Assembly: GCA_021234155.1 (NCBI GenBank)
Contig: JAJEKV010000252.1
Span: 1 to 64,000 of the forward strand
Length of the DNA: 64,000 nt
From: Isoetes taiwanensis
Lineage: Eukaryota; Streptophyta; Lycopodiopsida; Isoetales; Isoetaceae
Direction of reading: 5' to 3'
The notes under the pieces were generated by a model. It had not been told where the DNA came from. It saw only the letters and a list, made by a program, of their open reading frames with translations, and did no database searches. This document shows, piece by piece, positions 58,908 to 64,000 of the stretch (its first letter is position 1; each line of letters starts with the position of its first letter). A program made the translations under genes and the position numbers.

Positions 58908-59172
58908 AATAGAATAGAATAGAATATGATTTTATCGTCCACGGAGACCAACTGGCCTATGGGACCCAAGTACAAAGAGAGAGCAGCAGGCGTATTACTA
59001 CCAGGATTAAAAAACCCCCGCCCCGAAGGGTTTTCGGGGGAAAAACCTTAGTAGCAATAAGGATGCTGACATACTGCACAGTTATATACATAATCACAAG
59101 TACAGCTGAGGTTAATGTCGGACAGGGGGGCATAACTGAGTCCGCGTATCCATTAGAGAACCTGGAAATATA
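58908..59172 (-). mobile_element. LINE-tail insertion (about 265 bp) with 9-bp target duplication
   Basis: AAGAAACAG flanks the insertion at 58899-58907 and 59173-59181. The minus-strand body shares TGGGTCCCATAGGCCAGTTGG-type sequence and a (TATTC)3 tail with the 38.5-kb copy. A local duplication of AGAGAACCTGGAAATA makes the 5' border uncertain by about 17 bp. Confidence 0.8.
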
Positions 59173-59404
59173 AAGAAACAGAGAACCTGGAAATAAAACT
59201 CGAAAGGGACAAAGCTTTAATGAAAAAATAAAGGAGCTTCGCATTTTGAGCAAAACCCGGTTAACAAAGAAAAGGACCTCGAGAAGTTATCTCGTTGTTG
59301 CTGGTGCTAGCAAATTCGTCTATCTGCTGGATGCGAAATGGAACCAAACGATTTTGCAGCCCGTAGACGCATACGATCAAAATTCTCGCTGCATGCGAAG
59401 TAAC

Positions 59405-59500
59405 AAATAAAGAAGATTTAAAGATTCACTTTTCAAAGATTAAAAAGATTCACTTTTTAAAGATTTAAAGATTCACTTTTCAAATAAAGAAGATTTAGAG
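59405..59500. repeat. tandem repeat of AAAGATTCACTTTT units
   Basis: AAAGATTCACTTTTCAAA and close variants occur three times. Confidence 0.8.
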
Positions 59501-59888
59501 ACCTTACGCACCATTGGTTACGTTATATTAAAATTTAAAAGTTAACACCCTAACAGTTATACTAAGTTAATGCTAATATAATAGACGTGGCACACCTCTT
59601 GTTAGGTTAACATTTGACCTAACATAATATTTAAAATGTGCATTTCGACATGACCAGTTAAGGTTTAGTTAAATTAATATTTAGCATAACAGAGTTTGTT
59701 AACAATCTCGCGCACACAAAGTTGTTAAGGTATTTCAGAAATCTGTTCGTTTTACCAACACTCAGTCAAAAGAATCACACTTCGATCCATTTAACTTATT
59801 TATTTAACAAGTCGTAAATCAGGCATCCCAATGGCTTTGAAAAGTAAATGAAGAGAACATGTATCATATGAAAAGCTCTGCTTGTGAT

Positions 59889-60005
59889 GGCATAAGAGCT
59901 CTGCTTGTGATGGCAAAATCAGGACATCCAGATGTTCTGGCCCAAGTGGCTAGAGGGATTGCTAATTTTGCAAAATCTGAATCTCGAGTAGTAGCATGCT
60001 ACTAA
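59889..60005 (+). pseudogene. armadillo-repeat kinesin (ARK) exon fragment
   Basis: The frame reads GIRALLVMAKSGHPDVLAQ, then VARGIANFAKSESR and a stop soon after. This matches the C-terminal armadillo repeats of plant ARK kinesins, which carry a motor plus armadillo repeats. Only one exon-sized piece of 37 codons before the odd tail VVACY and TAA is present. A local duplication of AGCTCTGCTTGTGATGGCA precedes it. It is probably a captured or retroposed fragment, next to a transposase-like gene. Confidence 0.75.
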
Positions 60006-60019
60006 AGTATCAATAGCGG

Positions 60020-60270
60020 CCCCCCTGCAAAGCTCCACGATGATATCTTAAGGGGCCCTCAACTGTATCTATAAACCATCATTCAATTAAATTGGGATTA
60101 TATCTTGATTTTGGGATAAATTTTATATTGCACTTTTTTAGTAACTTTGTTAAATTCACATATCTCATTTTATAATTACAAAATCATATATCACAATGCT
60201 CAAGGCGTACACAACTATGCAGAACTGTGACTGAAATCATATTAATGAAGAAAGTAAATTTACAGAGGGT
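60020..60270. other. 3' flank of the DUF7869-type gene
   Basis: It contains a copy of the CATTCAATTAAATTGGGATTAT dispersed repeat near 60070-60091 and AT-rich sequence with no terminator that I can identify. Confidence 0.4.
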
Positions 60271-60271
60271 T

Positions 60272-62614
60272 TCATTTTTCCTGCTGCAACCCCAATGATA
60301 TCAAGACCTTATTCCTTACATCTTGAGGTATTGTAACTCTCACATTTCTACTCGGAATAATTTTTGGAGTCCATGAATACAATACAGTTTCAACGTCTAG
60401 CCAGTCATCAGGATCATTAGAATTTCTCCTCCACTTCTTTGTCCAACAATTTGAATATCTTTCTTTATCGGTGACATTAGTCAACTGGTGCACTGGACAC
60501 CACCATTCCACACGCACCTTATTGAAGTTAACATCACCTTCTTCTTTGCAAATATCTGAGATGGTGTATCCCAACCACACCGGATAGGTCTGTAAATCTG
60601 CTGGTTTTACTACCACAAATTGGTGGCACTCCACGTCAGTTGCTGGTTCATAAACATCTAGGCCTAGATATTTTGGCCTATCTTTCTTAGGACCAACATA
60701 GTGTTTATCAGATTGAGGAGGAGCATGGGCCTTAACAATGCTACTAATAGTGCCATCATCTTCCTCAGCACCTGCTAATGTCCTCCACCTGCTTTTAGGG
60801 AGCCACCCTTCAGTCAATTCTTCTGAGGATGTGTCTACCTCATCCAACAAGTTAATCACCTTCTTCCAGTAATCTATCAATGCACGATTAGTGTCATCAG
60901 AATTAGTTTGCCAATGCTTGATGTAGTCATTGATGTCATCCTGGGTCAATCCCACTTGCTTCACTTCTGTAATAGGTTTTAGAGCTTTTGGTTGACCTGG
61001 AGGTATCGTAAACTTGCCATTCGCATCTCTATGCCAGATTTCTGCCCCTCCTCTCCACTTCTCCTCTGAAGGTCTCATCTTCCGTTGCATGATTGGAATC
61101 CCATCTCTCACCCAAAAAGTGAATTGAAGAGGTCTAGAATGGCCTTCCATGTCTTCAGCATAACCTTCCACAAAACTCTTCCAATCAGGCACCTTTTCTA
61201 TGAGAGATCCTATAGGAGATGGAGTAATGCATCCATGGAATATTTCTAGTAGCCTAAGAAAGTTGGTCACTGTCTGCTGTCTCAAAACATGACTATATTT
61301 TCCAAATAATGCATCCACATCCTCATGAGTATGTCCGGGCATTAGAAACCCCAAATTAACTCTTTCAAAAATGCCCACAGCTGTTAAGTAGAATAAGAAA
61401 GAAAACATCCACCTGTTCTTATTTTGGCCAGCACAGTTATCAAGTTGCAAGAGCAACCTTCTAGGCAGATCTCGAGGTTTAGCACGAGATGTTGAAGCTC
61501 CAACATGTTCATTAGGTCCATGCCTCCTAAACCTTGCCTTGCTAAACTTTTCAATATTATTCGGGTTTCCATCCAACAATGCACTATGTAGTGGCTGGCT
61601 AGCTGTAGGGTCCTGGAGGTAACCATTGTAACCATTCTCATAGTTTCTTAAACACCTCATGATACTCCCAATGTGAAAATCTGGACCATCACTCCACAAC
61701 TCCAAACTGTAATGCCCATAGTAGGTTTGAGATTGGCCATGCAAGATTGCCCTAGTCATTGAAATCTGCAAAGGGTATGATCTTCCACATGACTTTGGTA
61801 TGTACTTGAATTGTGGAAGACAAGTCTTTTGCTGGTCCATCTTGTCATGTATAATACATAGATAGTTATTAGGTTCCATTGCAGACAAGGTCCTCCACAT
61901 CCAATAAGTTGATCTACATGATAGTTGATTAGTCATATGGTCCTTCATGTGTTCCCTTATCTTAGCCCTTAGACTTGGTTGCACAGTCTTATCAAGAGTC
62001 TCCTTCAGCTTAGCATACAAATTGCACTTTGCAAAGTTGTTTGAAGTTGCTATGGTCACATGCTTGAAATGCTTATTCCATAGCCTACTAAAACTGGGCT
62101 GGGATATAGAGGCTACTCCAAGTTCCCGAAGCAATGCATTTATTTCCTCTAGTATGCTCTTCTGGGTACAATGGGATGGCAATCTCTTCTCAACAACAAC
62201 TCTACCCTGTTCATCCTTCTTACTCTTATGTGGCATGTTTTCTGCATTGAACTCCACATACGTTTCAAATATTTCCTTTGCAGCTATAGTCCTAGAGATT
62301 GGTCTTTGCTGGCCAGTGTTCCCATGCAATGCAATTCTAGTTCCATTTTCATGTCTCTTTTGCCAGTTGTGCCAGGAAGAGGTTGGAATTCCATGTATAG
62401 CCATCCATGCTTTCGAATATATCCACTTTCCATTCAATGGAAATCTTTTTTTCTTCGATCTTTCATCCTGAATTGCATAGCCAAATATAGTGTACATGAA
62501 ATTTCTCCTACTATCACACTTATGTTCTTGATATGTAGCTCTTGCTCCCACCAACTCCTCTATTGTGAACATTCTAACACAAGAGGCCCAACAACATTCA
62601 CCTCCTCTACACAA
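60272..62614 (-). CDS. DUF7869-type RNase H-like protein, likely transposase-related
   Basis: A single uninterrupted frame of 780 codons. Near the N-terminus there is a cysteine cluster (C2, C7, C8, C12) then MFTIEEL, and a long helical region. Candidate RNase H-fold acidic residues are HDKMDQQKT (around 257-260), LQLDNCAGQNKNRWMFSF (D392) and FLMPGHTHEDVDALF (D432, D434). The last two blocks are hallmark motifs of DUF7869 proteins, found in scattered copies in plants, animals and fungi and thought to derive from transposons. The C-terminus has a VEWWCP-type segment. The frame begins at TTG (62614) and stays open for at least 80 bp upstream without an ATG. The ATG at 62572 would drop the cysteines, so an upstream start or exon is likely. 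There is no intron. The catalytic reading of these residues is my inference. Confidence 0.7.
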   Translation of the reverse strand: MCRGGECCWASCVRMFTIEELVGARATYQEHKCDSRRNFMYTIFGYAIQDERSKKKRFPLNGKWIYSKAWMAIHGIPTSSWHNWQKRHENGTRIALHGNTGQQRPISRTIAAKEIFETYVEFNAENMPHKSKKDEQGRVVVEKRLPSHCTQKSILEEINALLRELGVASISQPSFSRLWNKHFKHVTIATSNNFAKCNLYAKLKETLDKTVQPSLRAKIREHMKDHMTNQLSCRSTYWMWRTLSAMEPNNYLCIIHDKMDQQKTCLPQFKYIPKSCGRSYPLQISMTRAILHGQSQTYYGHYSLELWSDGPDFHIGSIMRCLRNYENGYNGYLQDPTASQPLHSALLDGNPNNIEKFSKARFRRHGPNEHVGASTSRAKPRDLPRRLLLQLDNCAGQNKNRWMFSFLFYLTAVGIFERVNLGFLMPGHTHEDVDALFGKYSHVLRQQTVTNFLRLLEIFHGCITPSPIGSLIEKVPDWKSFVEGYAEDMEGHSRPLQFTFWVRDGIPIMQRKMRPSEEKWRGGAEIWHRDANGKFTIPPGQPKALKPITEVKQVGLTQDDINDYIKHWQTNSDDTNRALIDYWKKVINLLDEVDTSSEELTEGWLPKSRWRTLAGAEEDDGTISSIVKAHAPPQSDKHYVGPKKDRPKYLGLDVYEPATDVECHQFVVVKPADLQTYPVWLGYTISDICKEEGDVNFNKVRVEWWCPVHQLTNVTDKERYSNCWTKKWRRNSNDPDDWLDVETVLYSWTPKIIPSRNVRVTIPQDVRNKVLISLGLQQEK

Positions 62615-62619
62615 TATTA

Positions 62620-62830
62620 GAGTAGAATGGTTTTTAATAACATTAGAGTAAGAATTGTTTTTTTTTTTAACATTAGGGTTAGAATGGTTTTTTCTTTAAA
62701 ACATTAGGGTAAGATGCTATTTTAAAAACCATATGGGTAATATGGTTTTTCAAAGGTATGGGTATGGTTTTTCAAACATATGGGTAATATGTTTTTTTTA
62801 AAACCATATGATAATATGGGTTTATAGGTA
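62620..62830. repeat. imperfect tandem ACATTAGGGTTAGAATGG and AACCATATGGGTAATATGG units
   Basis: Related units recur three to four times each directly upstream of the DUF7869-type frame. They keep that frame open upstream without clear coding meaning. Confidence 0.7.
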
Positions 62831-62973
62831 TTAATGGTTCACGACAGTTATTATTTCTCGAACAAAAATCGAGGCATTTTTAATGCCTCTTCAACTTTTT
62901 CTCTTCAAATTTTTGCATGTCTCTTCTTTTTGCATGCCTCTTCGCATTTTTTTGCTTCTAATCTAATCGCGCC

Positions 62974-63155
62974 TCGGCTAATCGGCTTCAAACTCGGCTA
63001 ATCGGCTACAACAGATTGCTAATCGGCTTCAAAGTCGGCTTCTCGGCTTCAAATTCGGCTAATCGGCTTCAAACTCGGCTTCTCGGCTTCAAACTTGGCT
63101 TCTCGGCTTCAAACTCGGCTATTTGTCGGCTTCTTGGCTTCAAACTTCGGCTTCG
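62974..63155. repeat. minisatellite of about 20-bp CGGCTTCAAACTCGGCTWMT units
   Basis: Seven to nine imperfect units alternate between GGCTAAT and GGCTTCT. It lies about 400 bp upstream of the DUF7869-type gene, so it may be in its leader or promoter. Confidence 0.9.
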
Positions 63156-63370
63156 GCGTCAAAGCGGGGGTTAGAATGAATGGGTTTATGATTCTGAATG
63201 AATGGGTTAGAATGAATGGGTTAGAATGAATGTGTTTTAGGGATTCTGAGTGTTTTAGGATTCTGAGTGTTTTAGAACAGGCTATGCTTTAGATTAGAAC
63301 AGGTTAACATTAAGAAGAGGCTATGTTTTAGAAATATGAAATAGATCAGGAATATTATGAAACAGATTAG
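63155..63370. repeat. tandem GAATGGGTTAGAATGA and TTCTGAGTGTTTTAG units
   Basis: Short G-rich units repeat two to three times each. No gene is visible. Confidence 0.65.
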
Positions 63371-63374
63371 GAAT

Positions 63375-63441
63375 ATGAATAGGAATAGCATTATGAACAG
63401 ATTTTATTTCATATTGCTATTCCTATTTCATTTATCTGTTC
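63375..63441. repeat. inverted repeat, about 22-bp arms
   Basis: TGAATAGGAATAGCATTATGAA and, after CAGATTTTA, TTTCATATTGCTATTCCTATTTCA pair with a few mismatches. Confidence 0.75.
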
Positions 63442-63815
63442 ATATTCCTTGCCTAATGTTCTTGCCATATTTATCTGTTCTTACCCTAATGTTTTAAAAA
63501 AACAAATAGTCTGTTCTAGATGCAAGGAAAATAGTCTGTTCAGACTATGCAAGAACAGAAAAGAACATTAGGCAAGAAATATAGCATCTTACCTTAATTA
63601 TGCCTAATTGTTCTAGTCTGTTTGTGTGTTATATCTGTGCAATACAGTGCATTCAGGAATTCTTGTACATTCACAAGATTCCTATCTGCTATTGCTCTAT
63701 CTTATTTCATTTGTCTGTTCATATTCCTTAAACCCTAAACCTTAAACTCGGTCTATGTATCAAATGCTTAGTTTCTTTTCTGTTATATAAAATGTTAAAT
63801 GCTTGAATATCATAA

Positions 63816-63853
63816 GATTGGACGAAATCGCGCCAGGCGCATTTCGTCCAATC
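63816..63853. repeat. 38-bp palindrome with GCGCCAGGCGC core
   Basis: Outer arms GATTGGACGAAAT and ATTTCGTCCAATC are perfect reverse complements. The centre is CGCGCCAGGCGC with one unpaired C. Confidence 0.95.
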
Positions 63854-63870
63854 ATTTATGGTCTCTGCTG

Positions 63871-63907
63871 AAGTTTTCAAAACGCGCCAGGCGCGTTTTG
63901 AAAACTT
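63871..63907. repeat. perfect 37-bp palindrome with CGCGCCAGGCGCG core
   Basis: Arms of 18 bp (AAGTTTTCAAAACGCGCC and its complement) flank a single central A at 63889, with no mismatch. Confidence 0.97.
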
Positions 63908-63933
63908 AATTATAAAAATAACCCTGTAGAAAT

Positions 63934-63946
63934 CGCGCCTGGCGCG
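63934..63946. repeat. 13-bp palindrome CGCGCCTGGCGCG
   Basis: The same core occurs a third time, with central T. Its left flank (AAAT) matches the 63816 palindrome and its right flank (TTTTGAA) matches the 63871 palindrome. Confidence 0.95.
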
Positions 63947-64000
63947 TTTTGAACAGTTACACATTTCTGCTTTTTTTTCTGGCGAGCTGAATATATTTTC

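Noticed and set aside
63728-63964. 78-codon minus frame with repeated KRAWRVL-like peptides
   Set aside because: The repetition is caused by the palindromic DNA cores, not by a protein repeat.

Overview
The window looks like nuclear DNA of a land plant with a large, repeat-rich genome. The genes are sparse, intron-bearing and plant-specific: a TPD1-type secreted peptide gene, an ENOD93-type gene piece, a YKT6 SNARE pseudogene and an armadillo-repeat kinesin exon. Most of the rest is transposon-derived. An actinoporin-like protein gene is present, and such genes are known from mosses and some other seedless plants, so a fern, lycophyte or bryophyte is my best guess. The species is not identified.

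0-12 kb holds most of the intact gene content. All of it is on the minus strand: a secreted proline-rich gene that appears frameshifted (about 3.2-3.6 kb), a two-exon TPD1-like gene (7.3-7.8 kb) and a single-exon actinoporin-like gene (8.25-8.78 kb). A copy of the TPD1 3' end without its coding body lies at 4.7-5.5 kb, next to a LINE endonuclease fragment. A 492-bp TA-flanked element with inverted ends is at 10.8-11.3 kb.

12.3-25 kb is a nest of mobile DNA. A LINE relic (12.3-14.2 kb) is followed by a Ty1/copia element (14.35-20.9 kb) with a truncated 5' LTR. That copia carries a 1.5-kb hAT-like element with an 8-bp target duplication exactly inside its gag zinc knuckle, and a 99-bp LINE tail in its reverse transcriptase. 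More members of a LINE family with pentanucleotide (TATTC)n tails follow, and one has a clean 7-bp target duplication.

25-41 kb holds gene remnants separated by simple repeats: the YKT6 pseudogene (28.3-28.9 kb), an ENOD93-like piece (35.9-36.1 kb) and a LINE ORF2 C-terminus (38.5-39.3 kb). 41.2-45.5 kb is an LTR retrotransposon with paired LTRs and a primer binding site but no recognisable coding sequence. 45.5-52 kb is rich in tandem repeats and short palindromes and contains a probable Helitron end. 54-58.5 kb contains unrecognised exons and a duplicated gene 3' end.

58.9-64 kb contains another tailed LINE insertion, a kinesin exon fragment, and a 780-codon open reading frame for a DUF7869-type RNase H-like protein, probably a transposase or a domesticated relative. 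Beside it lie a 20-bp-period minisatellite and a striking cluster of three palindromes sharing one 13-bp core. I did not find a defence system, CRISPR array, rRNA or tRNA gene.
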